A stretch of DNA of 63,750 nt, taken from assembly GCA_004297765.1 (NCBI GenBank), contig SCTZ01000014.1:1-63750 (forward strand), written 5' to 3'. The stretch's first letter is position 1; each line of letters begins with the position of its first letter. This DNA comes from Chloroflexota bacterium. GTDB lineage: Bacteria > Chloroflexota > Dehalococcoidia > FW602-bin16. A program made the position numbers and the translations under genes. Shown here piece by piece: positions 49,148-58,755 of the stretch. The notes below the pieces were generated by a model. It saw only the letters and a program-made list of their open reading frames with translations, had not been told where the DNA came from and made no database searches.

Positions 49148-50494
49148 ATGCCAAAACCCAGAGTAGCCATCGAGACTCTCGGCTGCAAAGTGAATCAGGC
49201 CGATTCGGAAGCTGTGCTCAGGCAGTTTGTCGACCTCGATTACCAGGTCGTCGCGCCTTCTGAGCCGGCCGACGTGTACGTGGTGAATACCTGCACGGTC
49301 ACGCATGTGGCCGATCGCAAGTCGCGCCAGCTCATCAGGCAGATGCGCCGCCGCGGGGCGGAGCCTATCGTGGCGGTCATCGGCTGCTTCGTCGAGACCG
49401 CAGGAGAAGCGCTGGAGCGACTGGATGGCGTCGATCTGATCGTCGTGGCCAGACAGAGGGGCGACGTGGCGCGCCTGGCCGAGGAGTTGCGCAGAGAGCG
49501 CCTGGGCAGCGGTAGCTCGACCGAAGTTGGCGATGGAGAGCCCTCGGCCGTGGAAGGCTCACTAGACGTGGTGACCGGCCTCGAAGCCGTGAACGAGCGA
49601 ACGCGGGCCTTCGTCAATGCTCAGGAGGGCTGCGCAGATTTTTGCACCTACTGCATCGTTCCGACCGCGCGCGGCCGGCCGCGCAGCGTGCCCGCGGAGC
49701 AGGTCATTTCCCGCGTAGCCGAGCTAGCTGCCGAAGGACGCAAAGAGATCGTTCTCACCGGCGTCAACCTGGGCACCTACGGCCGTGAGCCTGGTGCTAC
49801 TGCCGACAATCCGAGCCTGGCCGGACTGGTCCGGAGGATTCTCGCCGAGACGCCGATTCCGCGCTTGAGGCTGTCCTCCATCGAGCCGCACCACCTTGAC
49901 GACGAAGTGATCGCGCTGCTGCAGTCCGACCGAATCTGCCGCCATCTGCATCTGCCGCTTCAGAGCGGTAGTGATAGTGTGCTGCGGCGCATGGGGCGAC
50001 GCTACACGACGGCCCAGTTCGCGGCCCTGGTCGAGGCGATTCGCGCTATCTCTCCTCTGGCAGCCATTACCACTGATCTCATCGTGGGCTTCCCAGGTGA
50101 GACGGGTGATGAGTTCAGAGAAGGGTATGCCTATCTGGAAGCCCTCGACCCGGCGGGCATCCACGTCTTCAAGTACTCGCCGCGCGCTGGCACGCCGGCC
50201 ACGCGCCTGCCTGATCAGGTCTCGGAGCACGTGAAGAAGGCTCGTAGCGAGCGGGTGCTCAGATTGGCCGAAGAATGCCGCGCGCGCTTCTATGGCCGGA
50301 ACCTGGGACAGAGCCTGGATGTTCTCTACGAGTTCGCGGAGACCGCCGCCGGCGGCGAGCATCGCTGGATCGGTCTGACCGATAACTACGTGCGCGTGTC
50401 TGTCGCGGATCAAGGCGACCTGCACAATCGCATCTTGTCCACGCACCTAACGGAATGTGAGGGGCCGTGCGTGTCCGGAGAAGTGGAGGCGTGA
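49148..50494 (+). CDS. mtaB: MtaB, tRNA t6A37 methylthiotransferase
   Basis: A 448-residue radical-SAM enzyme. The N-terminal MTTase domain starts RVAIETLGCKVNQ with three cysteines for one [4Fe-4S] cluster. The radical-SAM motif CADFCTYC is near residues 161-168, and VLTGVNLGTYG and LPLQSGSDSVL are MtaB hallmarks. A shortened C-terminal TRAM-like domain ends it. It converts t6A to ms2t6A at position 37. ATG 49148 aligns with the family start; ATG 49130 or GTG 49040 would extend it. The stop codon overlaps the next gene's leader. Confidence 0.92.
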   Translation: MPKPRVAIETLGCKVNQADSEAVLRQFVDLDYQVVAPSEPADVYVVNTCTVTHVADRKSRQLIRQMRRRGAEPIVAVIGCFVETAGEALERLDGVDLIVVARQRGDVARLAEELRRERLGSGSSTEVGDGEPSAVEGSLDVVTGLEAVNERTRAFVNAQEGCADFCTYCIVPTARGRPRSVPAEQVISRVAELAAEGRKEIVLTGVNLGTYGREPGATADNPSLAGLVRRILAETPIPRLRLSSIEPHHLDDEVIALLQSDRICRHLHLPLQSGSDSVLRRMGRRYTTAQFAALVEAIRAISPLAAITTDLIVGFPGETGDEFREGYAYLEALDPAGIHVFKYSPRAGTPATRLPDQVSEHVKKARSERVLRLAEECRARFYGRNLGQSLDVLYEFAETAAGGEHRWIGLTDNYVRVSVADQGDLHNRILSTHLTECEGPCVSGEVEA

Positions 50495-50495
50495 G

Positions 50496-50825
50496 ATGAG
50501 CTGCGTCTTCTGCCGCATCGCGGCGCATGCGGAGCCGGCCAAGATCATCTACGAAGACGACGAGATCATCGCCTTTCGCGATGCCTATCCCGAGGCGCCG
50601 GTCCACGTGCTCATCGTACCCAAAGAGCATATTCCAACGCTTAACGATTTCGGCGAGGAGCGTGCCCTCCTGTTGGGCAAGCTCGTTCTCACTGCCAGGC
50701 GTCTGGCCGAGCAGGAAGGCATTGCGTCCGCCTATCGCGTTCAGACCAACGTCGGCCGCAGCGCTGGACAGACGATCTTTCACTTTCATATTCACCTGAC
50801 GGGCGGTAGGAGGACGACCATCTGA
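50496..50825 (+). CDS. HIT-family nucleotide hydrolase/transferase (HinT-like)
   Basis: A 109-residue protein with the histidine triad HFHIHL (His96, His98, His100), the SCVFCRIA zinc-type start, and HVLIVPKEH. HinT proteins hydrolyse nucleoside phosphoramidates. ATG 50496 lies one base past the mtaB stop, behind GGAGGCG, so translation is coupled. Confidence 0.93.
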   Translation: MSCVFCRIAAHAEPAKIIYEDDEIIAFRDAYPEAPVHVLIVPKEHIPTLNDFGEERALLLGKLVLTARRLAEQEGIASAYRVQTNVGRSAGQTIFHFHIHLTGGRRTTI

Positions 50826-50900
50826 TGCATTGTGCTACGTTTATCCGATCCGGGGAGGGCGCGATGAATCGCGCCCCTATCCTGTTGAACGGGCAGTAAT

Positions 50901-51464
50901 ATGGAGACATTAGAGGCCAAGCTGATCATCGAGAGCCTGCTCTTTGTCTCGCAGGAGCCGGTCCCTGTCGATCGTCTCTCGAAGATTCTTGAGCTGTCGG
51001 AAGGCAAGGTCGAGAAGGCCCTGGGAGAGCTGGCGACGGAGTATCGCGATCGGGGGCTGCGGCTGCAGCGCGCCGACGGTGCTGTCCAGCTCGTCAGCGC
51101 ACCAGAGGCGGGCACTTTCATCGAGAAGTTCCTGGGTCTACAGCCAGACGGGCGGCTTTCCACGGCCGCCCTTGAGACGCTAGCCGTTGTGGCCTACCGG
51201 CAGCCGATCACCCGCGCGGCCGTCGAGGCGGCGCGTGGGGTGAACTCCGATCGAGCCCTATCTACCCTGCAAGCCCGCGGACTGATCGCTGAGGTTGGTC
51301 GTCTGGAGACAGTCGGCCGGCCGGTCCTCTTCGGCACGACCTTCGAGTTCCTCCAGCAGGTAGGGCTGGAGCGCATCGACGACCTGCCGCCCCTGCCCGC
51401 CGGAAGTGAGCCGTCCGCTAGCAGTTTGCCCATCGAAGTGAAGGTAGAGCGCTTGCCCTCTTGA
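50901..51464 (+). CDS. scpB: segregation and condensation protein B
   Basis: A 187-residue winged-helix protein: LEAKLIIESLLFVSQEPVPVDRL and LSTAALETLAVVAYRQPITRAAVEAARGVNSDRAL are ScpB signatures. It binds ScpA and SMC to organise the chromosome. A scpA gene is not in the window, which is unusual because scpA commonly precedes it. Only a weak ribosome site precedes the ATG. Confidence 0.93.
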   Translation: METLEAKLIIESLLFVSQEPVPVDRLSKILELSEGKVEKALGELATEYRDRGLRLQRADGAVQLVSAPEAGTFIEKFLGLQPDGRLSTAALETLAVVAYRQPITRAAVEAARGVNSDRALSTLQARGLIAEVGRLETVGRPVLFGTTFEFLQQVGLERIDDLPPLPAGSEPSASSLPIEVKVERLPS

Positions 51465-51581
51465 CGCGCGAGGACGGGCGCAATCACGATATCGGTCACG
51501 GGGTGAGTCAACAACTTCCCCTTGATTTGATGCCCCAAGGGGAGCGAAGCACACGAGGCGATTTTGGGTTAGCCTATCCAC

Positions 51582-52349
51582 TCACCATGCCGTCCAGCCA
51601 GCATCGATCGGGATCGTCGCGCCGCTGATAAAGCGTGCGCTGTCAGCGGCCAGAAAGATGGCTGCACTCACTACATCACTCGGCTCCGCCATTTCACCAA
51701 CCGGCGAACGCAGCATCAGGTTACTGTAGATCTTCGCGTTGGCGCGCAGCCCCGCGGTGAAATCAGTGGCGACGTAGCCGGGGGCGATGGCGTTGACTTG
51801 GATGTTGTGCTTTGCCCACTCCACGGCCAGTACCTTTGTTACCATGTCGCCGCCACCCTTGGAGGCGCAGTATGCTACGAGCCGAGGCAGAGCCACGTGA
51901 GCGCCGATGCTGAGCACGTTGACGATCCTTCCGTGCTGCTGCTCGATCATCACTTTCCCCGCTGTTTGACAGCACAAAAACAGGCCCTTTAGATTAACGG
52001 CGATGATTCGATCCCAATCCTCTTCGGACATCAGTTCCGCACGCACGTAGGCGGGGCTGATGCCGGCGCAGTTGACGAGAATGTCGATCTTGCCGAACGT
52101 GGCGATGGTGGAAGCGACCATGCCTTCGACATCCTCATGTTGGCTGACGTCGACCTTGAGCGCTAACGACCGGCGCCCGAGAGCGGCGATCTCAGTGGCG
52201 ACCTGCTCGATCTCGCTCGTTGTGCGGGCGGTGACTATGATGTCTGCACCGGCGGTGGCAAGTCCAAGGGCGATCTCGCGCCCGATACCGCGCCCGCCAC
52301 CCGTGACGATAGCAACTTTGTCGGAGAGCGAAAAGGTGACTATAGACAT
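51582..52349 (-). CDS. short-chain dehydrogenase/reductase
   Basis: A 255-residue SDR: TGGGRGIG cofactor loop, NCAGIS, and a VAYCASKGG active-site Tyr and Lys. GGGAG lies seven bases before the ATG, and the TAG of the short upstream ORF overlaps the ATG context, so the two are coupled. It is the last gene of the minus-strand acetoin-type operon and may oxidise an alcohol feeding it. Substrate not known. Confidence 0.9.
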   Translation of the reverse strand: MSIVTFSLSDKVAIVTGGGRGIGREIALGLATAGADIIVTARTTSEIEQVATEIAALGRRSLALKVDVSQHEDVEGMVASTIATFGKIDILVNCAGISPAYVRAELMSEEDWDRIIAVNLKGLFLCCQTAGKVMIEQQHGRIVNVLSIGAHVALPRLVAYCASKGGGDMVTKVLAVEWAKHNIQVNAIAPGYVATDFTAGLRANAKIYSNLMLRSPVGEMAEPSDVVSAAIFLAADSARFISGATIPIDAGWTAW

Positions 52350-52478
52350 CTACTTACTCCCTGCTGTTCGTCTTTCTGGCTCGGGATGGTCGACAGGATT
52401 CACGATGCGCTCGCCCTGGCAACAGATCTCCAGCTCGAGCTTGCGCAAGCTCTCGCGATACTGGTCACCTGTCATCAT
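52350..52478 (-). pseudogene. N-terminal remnant of an HpaB/4-hydroxybutyryl-CoA dehydratase-like gene
   Basis: A 42-residue ORF with GAGGAG upstream reads MMTGDQYRESLRKLELE then GERIVNPVDHP. This is the conserved start of the HpaB/AbfD flavoprotein family, normally about 480 residues. After the VDHP motif the sequence becomes unrelated and stops, joined directly to the SDR gene. It looks like a fused deletion scar that still carries a working translation start. Confidence 0.55.
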
Positions 52479-52603
52479 GATTCGAGTCTCCTCACGTTCG
52501 TGTTCTCGTCCCGTCCTTGGTCCGGTCTCCCCTCGAAGCCAGGCCGCACCAAAATACCCTGCTAAGTGGTCTGCTGATTGAGCATAGGCAAGACGCTTGC
52601 GTA

Positions 52604-54070
52604 TCAATCCGCGGGCTTCACGGCAAGGCTCCTGTCCAGGACTGGCGTTGTGATGCTATGGATCGCCTGGCCACGCATGTCCAGAGCCATTTCGCCCAGT
52701 ACTTCGCTCAACGTTGGATGCGCGTACACGTTCATCCCCATTTCCCATGGGGTCGACTCGAGCAGCTTCGCCAGAGTCGGTGCTGCAATCAGCTCGGTAA
52801 CATGGGGACCGATAAGGTGTACACCGTGGATCTCCCCGCTGTGCGCATCGCTGACCACTTTTGCAAAGCCGTCGACCTCGCCGGCAATCAGGGCGCGCGA
52901 GTTGGCCCGGAAGGGGAAACGTCCCACCTTCACCGCGAAACCCCGGTCGATAGCTTCCTGCTCGGTCAGTCCGACGCTGGCCATCTCGGGGCGCGAGTAG
53001 GTAGCCCGCGGCACGCGATTTTGATCGAGCGGCTCGGTCGTGAGCCCGGCGATGCTCTCGGCTGCTACCAGTCCCTCCGCCATCGCCTTGTGCGCCAATT
53101 GGATGCCTCCAACGATGTCGCCAATGGCGTAGACTCCGGGCCGGCTCGTTCGCTGCTGCTCATCAACGCGAACGAAGCCTCGCTCCATCGCCACATTCAG
53201 CGCTTCCAGACCGAAGTCGTCGGTGTTGGGACTTCGACCAACTGCCACCAGCACCATTTCGGCCCGCAGCGCTTCTGCTTTGCCCTCTCGTTCCACGTCG
53301 AGCGAAATGCCGTCTTCGGCAACCAGCAAGTTGCCTGCTTTCGCTCGGGTAAAGACCTGAATGCCCCGTCGGTTGTAGATGCGTGCGAGCTCGGCCCCGA
53401 TCTCACGATCTTCCAGAGGCACGAGGGTCGGCAGCATCTCCACGACCGTCACCGCGGCCCCGAAGTCGTTGAAGACGGAGGCGAACTCGACGCCCACCGC
53501 CCCAGCTCCTATGATGATGATGCTCTTGGGCACCGCAGGTAGACGCAGAGCGTGGTCGCTGTTGATGACCCGCTTGCCGTCAAAGGGGAAGCCGGGAACT
53601 GCCTTTGGCGATGAGCCAGTGGCAAGGATCAGGTTGGCCGCCTTGATCGTGTGTTCCCCTCCATCGGTGCCACGCACGACGAGTGACGAGGGTGATCTCA
53701 GAATCCCATGGCCGCTCAGCAGCGCGACCTTGTTGTTCTTGAGAAGGGCTTCTACGCCACGGCCAAGCAGGGCGACGATCCGCTCCGTGCGCTTGAGCAA
53801 TTGCGGATAATCCAGTCCGGCATTCTCGACCGACAGTGCGTACTCCTGCCCGCGTCGCAATCTGGCCAACAGATTGGCCGTTTCCAAGAAGCACTTGGTA
53901 GGGATACAGCCACGATTTAGGCAGGTTCCGCCAACCTTGTCCTGCTCGACGAGCACGGCCTTCATTCCTAGTTGGGCCGCTCTGATGGCAGCCACGTAGC
54001 CCCCCGGACCACCGCCGAGGACGGCAACGTCATAGTCTTGCTGATTCAGATCGTCGGCGCTTGCTCGCAT
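52604..54070 (-). CDS. lpdA: dihydrolipoamide dehydrogenase (E3)
   Basis: A 488-residue FAD disulfide reductase: GGGPGGYVAAIRA, the redox disulfide in GGTCLNRGCIPTK, the NAD-binding GAGAVGVEFA, and the C-terminal His-Glu pair in AHPTLSEVLGE. It reoxidises the lipoyl groups of the E2 protein encoded upstream (54134-55543). AGGAGAC precedes the ATG. Confidence 0.95.
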   Translation of the reverse strand: MRASADDLNQQDYDVAVLGGGPGGYVAAIRAAQLGMKAVLVEQDKVGGTCLNRGCIPTKCFLETANLLARLRRGQEYALSVENAGLDYPQLLKRTERIVALLGRGVEALLKNNKVALLSGHGILRSPSSLVVRGTDGGEHTIKAANLILATGSSPKAVPGFPFDGKRVINSDHALRLPAVPKSIIIIGAGAVGVEFASVFNDFGAAVTVVEMLPTLVPLEDREIGAELARIYNRRGIQVFTRAKAGNLLVAEDGISLDVEREGKAEALRAEMVLVAVGRSPNTDDFGLEALNVAMERGFVRVDEQQRTSRPGVYAIGDIVGGIQLAHKAMAEGLVAAESIAGLTTEPLDQNRVPRATYSRPEMASVGLTEQEAIDRGFAVKVGRFPFRANSRALIAGEVDGFAKVVSDAHSGEIHGVHLIGPHVTELIAAPTLAKLLESTPWEMGMNVYAHPTLSEVLGEMALDMRGQAIHSITTPVLDRSLAVKPAD

Positions 54071-54133
54071 TTGCGTTAGTCTCCTGTCCAGGTCTTGCCA
54101 CAGGTTCCGTTTAGGACAACCGTCTTCACGCCT

Positions 54134-55543
54134 CTATAGAAGGAGGGTGAAGGGCTTCTCCAAGAACCGCTTGATGGTGCGCAGGAATTCGGCAACTGGC
54201 GCGCCGTCGTTGACCCGGTGATCGAACGTCAGGCTCAGATACATCATGGAGCGTTTGCAGATCTCGCCCTGGTAGATCGCGGGCTTCTCGACGATTCGGC
54301 CGACACCGAGGATAGCCACCTCCGGCAAATTAATGATCGGGGTGAAAGCGTCGATCTCGTAGCTGCCGAGATTGGTGATAGTAAATGTGCCCCCTGAGAC
54401 GTCCTCCTGGCTGAGTGCGCTCGTTCTGGCTCTGGCGGCCTTGTCCCGACTCTCCCGGGCGATGCTTGTAACATCTTTCTGGTCGGCGTCGTGTACTACC
54501 GGAACAACCAGCCCACCTGGAACGGACACGGCCACGCCGACGTTGACGTGCTCGAGTAGCTGTATCTCGTTCTCGCTCAGCCTGGCGTTCATGTTGGGGT
54601 GCTTGCGCAGGGCGTGAGCGACTACCTTGACGATGATGTCGTTGTAAGAGATGCGAAAGCCGATTTCATGCTCGCTTGCGAATACGATCTGCTCGCGCAT
54701 TCGCACTAGCTCGGTCACATCTGCCTCGGTAGTGTGAGTTACACGCGGAATCGTGTGGGCGCTCTGAGACATACGCTGGGCGATGATACGCCGCAGGCCA
54801 ATGAGCGGAATACTCGATGCGACCTGAGCCCGCGGCGGAGGCAGCGCCTGGGCCTGCGTAACAACTGAGGATGGCGTCGTGGTGGAAGGAGCGGTCTTCA
54901 TCGCATCGGCCGTTGCGAGGACATCCCCGCGGGTGATACGCCCGCTCTGACTGCTGGGTGCAACCTCTCTCAGGTCGATACCCAAATCCCTGGCAAGATT
55001 CGCGGCCAGTGGCGAGGCTTTTACGACCGACCCGACGCATTCCCCGGCTGGCGCATGCTGGGCCCCGGCAACGCGAGTGACGAAGTCGAGCACATCTCTC
55101 TCGATGACGCGTCCCTCTGGGCCGGTGCCCTTGATCAACGCCAGACCAACTCCGTGCTCGCGCGCCAGTCGCTTCGCGAGAGGCGAGGCCTTGATGTAAT
55201 CTTGCCTCTCCGTCGCCAAAGGTAGGGGAGAGGATGCGGCGGTCGGTGCCATCTCGACCGGTGATTCCTCATGGTCGGGCTGGCCGTCCGCGGACACTGC
55301 TTCACCAGCCTGTCCGATCCAGCAGAGAGTATGAGTGACGGGAATAACCGTGTCTTCCGAGGCGACGATCCGCAGAAGAATCCCTGCCTCGGGCGCCTCG
55401 ACCTCTACATTGACCTTGTCCGTTAGCACCTCGACCAGGGAGTCACCCTTCTCTATCGCATCGCCCTCTTGCTTGAGCCAGCGAACAATTGTGGCCTCTG
55501 TAGTTGTTAGTCCTAAATGGGGCAAAATGACGTTCGTTGCCAT
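54134..55543 (-). CDS. acoC: dihydrolipoamide acyltransferase (E2) with two E3-binding domains
   Basis: A 469-residue E2. The lipoyl domain has the modified Lys43 in VLTDKVNVEVEAPEAG. Two peripheral-subunit-binding domains follow: ASPLAKRLAREHGV (about 120-155) and ASPLAANLARDLGI (about 180-215). The catalytic domain ends in FDHRVNDGAP with the active His. Most E2s have one such domain. Acyl group (acetyl from acetoin or pyruvate) cannot be told from E2 alone. Confidence 0.9.
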   Translation of the reverse strand: MATNVILPHLGLTTTEATIVRWLKQEGDAIEKGDSLVEVLTDKVNVEVEAPEAGILLRIVASEDTVIPVTHTLCWIGQAGEAVSADGQPDHEESPVEMAPTAASSPLPLATERQDYIKASPLAKRLAREHGVGLALIKGTGPEGRVIERDVLDFVTRVAGAQHAPAGECVGSVVKASPLAANLARDLGIDLREVAPSSQSGRITRGDVLATADAMKTAPSTTTPSSVVTQAQALPPPRAQVASSIPLIGLRRIIAQRMSQSAHTIPRVTHTTEADVTELVRMREQIVFASEHEIGFRISYNDIIVKVVAHALRKHPNMNARLSENEIQLLEHVNVGVAVSVPGGLVVPVVHDADQKDVTSIARESRDKAARARTSALSQEDVSGGTFTITNLGSYEIDAFTPIINLPEVAILGVGRIVEKPAIYQGEICKRSMMYLSLTFDHRVNDGAPVAEFLRTIKRFLEKPFTLLL

Positions 55544-55586
55544 TGCGAAACCTTCCCACGAGAGTCTATCGACACCACGCTTCCTC

Positions 55587-56555
55587 TCACACCAGCCCTC
55601 TGATAACCCGCGCTATCTGCTCCTCCCCCGGAACATAAGCCTTCTCTAGAACAGGGCTGTAGGGAACGGGTGCAAATGGGGCACCAATCCTCTTGACGGG
55701 TGCATCCAGATAATCAAATGCTTCGTCGGCGATCACTGCCGCAACCTCTGCACCGGTGCCAAATGGGCCAACCGCCTCATGAGCGATGACGGCCCTTTTC
55801 GTCTTCTGAACCGACTCGATCACAGTCGATTGATCCCAGGGGCTGATTGTTCTCAGGTCGATAACTTCGACGCTGATCCCTTCGCCTGCCAGGAGTTCGG
55901 CACTCTTCAGTGCTTTGTGCACCATTTGTCCAGTGGCCACAACCGTCACATCCTGTCCTTCGCGTCTGACATCAGCGTGCCCTATTGGTATAGGCACATC
56001 TCCCTCGGGCACTGGGCCCCTGGATCGAAGCAGTGCTTTGTTCTCGACGAACACCACCGGACCATTATCTCTTATGGCCGCCTTCAGAAGCCCCTTTGCA
56101 TCTCGAGGCGTGGCTGGAGCAATAACCTTGAGCCCTGGCACGTGAGCAAACCACGCCTCCAGGCTCTGCGAGTGCTGCGGACCTGCAGTGAGGCCCGCAC
56201 CGGCGAGAGTTCTCACTACCAACGGCACTGCCAAACCACCGAACATGTAGTGGCTCTTGGCTGCCTGGTTTACAATCTGATCCATGCACAGGGTGATGAA
56301 ATCCATGAACATTATCTCAACGACTGGCCGCATCCCTGTCATGGCCGCCCCGACAGCCAATCCGACGATTGAGTTCTCAGCAATTGGCGTATCGATTACC
56401 CGCTTCGGGCCGAAATCGTTCAATAGGCCTCGAGTGATGCCGAACGTGCCACCTGCCAGCGCTACGTCTTCGCCCAATACCACCACTCGTTCATCCCGTG
56501 CCAACTCCTCGCGGAGAGCCGCGTTAATAGCCTTGGAGTAGCTGATCTCGTTCAA
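55587..56555 (-). CDS. acoB: 2-oxoacid/acetoin dehydrogenase E1 beta subunit
   Basis: A 322-residue transketolase-like subunit: LGEDVALAGGTFGITRGL, GAAMTGMRPVVEIMFMDF and VIDLRTISPWD are the E1 beta motifs. The start is TTG, with GGAAGG about nine bases upstream. It pairs with the alpha subunit encoded just upstream on this strand. Confidence 0.92.
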   Translation of the reverse strand: MNEISYSKAINAALREELARDERVVVLGEDVALAGGTFGITRGLLNDFGPKRVIDTPIAENSIVGLAVGAAMTGMRPVVEIMFMDFITLCMDQIVNQAAKSHYMFGGLAVPLVVRTLAGAGLTAGPQHSQSLEAWFAHVPGLKVIAPATPRDAKGLLKAAIRDNGPVVFVENKALLRSRGPVPEGDVPIPIGHADVRREGQDVTVVATGQMVHKALKSAELLAGEGISVEVIDLRTISPWDQSTVIESVQKTKRAVIAHEAVGPFGTGAEVAAVIADEAFDYLDAPVKRIGAPFAPVPYSPVLEKAYVPGEEQIARVIRGLV

Positions 56556-56616
56556 GTCCCTCTACCTTCCTGCTGGCACGCTTGATACACGCTTCACTGC
56601 TGGCGCAGTTAGGAGC

Positions 56617-57579
56617 CTATGCCGAGTAGACTCCGACCAGGATGTCGTCTGGATCTGGCATCGGGCTCTCTATGGCAAAGATAACGGCATCCTCGACGCA
56701 GGCCGTCACCCGCTCGTCGATGGCCGTGATCTCCGAATCGTTTAGTCCCACCTCTTTGATGAGCCTGGTTCTGAAATGCTCAATCGGGCATCTCAGCTTC
56801 CACTCGGACACTTCTTCTTTGGACCGATACACTTCGGCATCACCCTCGTAGTGCCCGCGCCAGCGATAGGTGCTCAGCTCGAGCAGACTCGGACCCTGAC
56901 CGTTCCGGGCCCTGTCTACTGCCTCGCTAGTTGCCTGATAGACAGCTGTCACATCGTTGCCGTCTACCAGTATCGCCGGAATGCCGTATGCCGCGGCACG
57001 GTCCACCACGCGGCCGACACTCATGTGTGTCGACTGTGGGGTCATCTCAGCGTACTTGTTGTTTTCGCACACGTAGACTATCGGCAACTTCCATATTGCC
57101 GCCATGTTCAATGACTCGTGAAATGTCCCTTCCGAGGAGGCGCCTTCCCCGAAGAAACAAACGGCTACTTCCTCCCTTTCCCTCAGCTTGGAAGAGAAGG
57201 CAGCTCCGGTAGCTATGGGCAATCCTGCTCCAACGATGCCGTTGGCGCCCAGGATGCCAATCTGAGGGTCACAGATGTGCATCGAGCCAGAGCGCCCCCC
57301 ACCGTAGCCAGTCTTCCTGCCCAGCAGCTCGGCCATCATCCTGCGCAAGTCCGCCCCTTTGGCTATGCAGTGACCATGCCCCCGGTGATTAGAAGTTATG
57401 TAGTCGCTTGGTCTGAGGGCTGCGCATACTCCGGTTGCACAGGCCTCCTGCCCTATGTACAGGTGCACGAAACCCGGAATCAGTCCCTCGGCGTACAACT
57501 GCCTCGCCCGTTCTTCGAACAGACGAATGGTCAGCATCTGTGCATACAGCTCGATCAGCTTGTCTCTCGCGATCTCCAT
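56617..57579 (-). CDS. acoA: 2-oxoacid/acetoin dehydrogenase E1 alpha subunit
   Basis: A 320-residue TPP enzyme. GAGLPIATGAAFSS and GEGASSEGTFHESLN...NNKYAEMTP form the TPP/Mg motif, and STYRWRGHYEGD is the alpha-subunit ending. The short form without regulatory Ser loop is like AcoA rather than mitochondrial PDH. ATG 57579 follows AGGA; a long in-frame leader upstream has no support. A strong palindrome precedes it (57641-57681). Gene order alpha-beta-E2-E3 fits acetoin cleavage or a generic 2-oxoacid complex. Confidence 0.9.
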   Translation of the reverse strand: MEIARDKLIELYAQMLTIRLFEERARQLYAEGLIPGFVHLYIGQEACATGVCAALRPSDYITSNHRGHGHCIAKGADLRRMMAELLGRKTGYGGGRSGSMHICDPQIGILGANGIVGAGLPIATGAAFSSKLREREEVAVCFFGEGASSEGTFHESLNMAAIWKLPIVYVCENNKYAEMTPQSTHMSVGRVVDRAAAYGIPAILVDGNDVTAVYQATSEAVDRARNGQGPSLLELSTYRWRGHYEGDAEVYRSKEEVSEWKLRCPIEHFRTRLIKEVGLNDSEITAIDERVTACVEDAVIFAIESPMPDPDDILVGVYSA

Positions 57580-57640
57580 CTTTTTTCCTAGTTTCGTCTC
57601 ATGTTTCTGAGTGCGCCACCCCGAGAATGCCGCAGGACGG

Positions 57641-57681
57641 TATTGTTGCGGCGCAGCTACTGGTGCCACGCCGCAACAATA
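57641..57681 (-). promoter_or_regulatory. palindrome upstream of the dehydrogenase operon
   Basis: GTATTGTTGCGGCG and its exact reverse complement CGCCGCAACAATAC flank a short spacer, about 60 bp before the E1 alpha start. It could be a repressor operator or form a leader hairpin. Confidence 0.55.
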
Positions 57682-57879
57682 CTCAAGGGAGAGAAGGAAT
57701 TGGCGTCCGCCCGAGTGAGTCAAGCCTCGTGACAGGAGTGCTCGGGGCAGACCGACCTCAAGAAGCTGCCGCGTGGCAGCGCCTCGGCTGCGAGTTACTG
57801 GTTTCCGTCTGACGCGTGTATTTCTGTCGAGACCGTCGGAGTCGGTCCAGCCACACCCAAGTGATCACATGGTAGCTGG

Positions 57880-58671
57880 CTAATAGACGTCGACGCCTCC
57901 GTTCACGTCTATGCAGGCGCCCGTTATGTACGATCCTTCTTTGGAGGCGAGAAAGACCACCGTTCCAGCGATATCGTCGGGTGTCCCAAGGCGCGCGAGG
58001 GGCACGGTGAGCCTCAACTGCTCCGTGACCTCTTCCCTGGTCACTCCTTGACGCGCGGCCTCGTCCCGAGCGTGATGCACGTGCATCTCGGTAAACATGT
58101 AGCCGGGCCGTATGCAGTTAACCCGAACCGAATGGGGAGCCAATTCCACGGCCGCGCTCTGGGTTAGACTAGCCACCGCCGCCTTCGTAGCACAGTAGAC
58201 GGCGAAATGGGGATGCCCCGACTTGCCGTAGAACGAGCCGGTGTTGATGATGCACCCGGCACGCTGATCGCGCATGACCCGCGCCGCTGCGCGGATTCCG
58301 TTGAAGACCCCTCTGAGGTTGATGGCGACGACACTGTCGAATAGCTCGTCAGACGTATCGGCCAACTCGAACATGTGCTGTGTCACGCCGGCGTTGTTAA
58401 AGACGATGTCTAGTTTGCCAAGTCGGTTCACCGTCTGATGCACCAGCTCGTCAACCTCTGCCGCAGAGGTAACGTCTGTTCGCAGAATGAATCCCTGGTT
58501 GTCCGGATTAGCTGCCTTGACTTCGGAGAGGACAGCCTCAAGCTTGTCGCTCTGAATGTCAGCGAGGACCGTGTGCACGCCTTCTTTGGACAACCGGATT
58601 GCTGTTCCCTTGCCAATTCCTTGCGCTGCCCCGGTGATGATTGCAACCTGGTTCTGCAAAATAGCCAACAT
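57880..58671 (-). CDS. short-chain dehydrogenase/reductase
   Basis: A 263-residue SDR with TGAAQGIGKG, NNAGVTQ, SFYGKSG and YCATKAA motifs. ATG 58671 follows GGAG. It is separated from acoA by the palindrome region and is close to a zinc alcohol dehydrogenase. Length and VPLARLGTPDDIAG tail fit sugar- or polyol-type SDRs. Confidence 0.9.
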   Translation of the reverse strand: MLAILQNQVAIITGAAQGIGKGTAIRLSKEGVHTVLADIQSDKLEAVLSEVKAANPDNQGFILRTDVTSAAEVDELVHQTVNRLGKLDIVFNNAGVTQHMFELADTSDELFDSVVAINLRGVFNGIRAAARVMRDQRAGCIINTGSFYGKSGHPHFAVYCATKAAVASLTQSAAVELAPHSVRVNCIRPGYMFTEMHVHHARDEAARQGVTREEVTEQLRLTVPLARLGTPDDIAGTVVFLASKEGSYITGACIDVNGGVDVY

Positions 58672-58755
58672 ATTACTATCTCCATGCATGCTTTGTTGCA
58701 GCCGTCTGGCTACATGACATGGCTGCGCAGGCCGAGTCCTGACGCCAGGTCCCGG

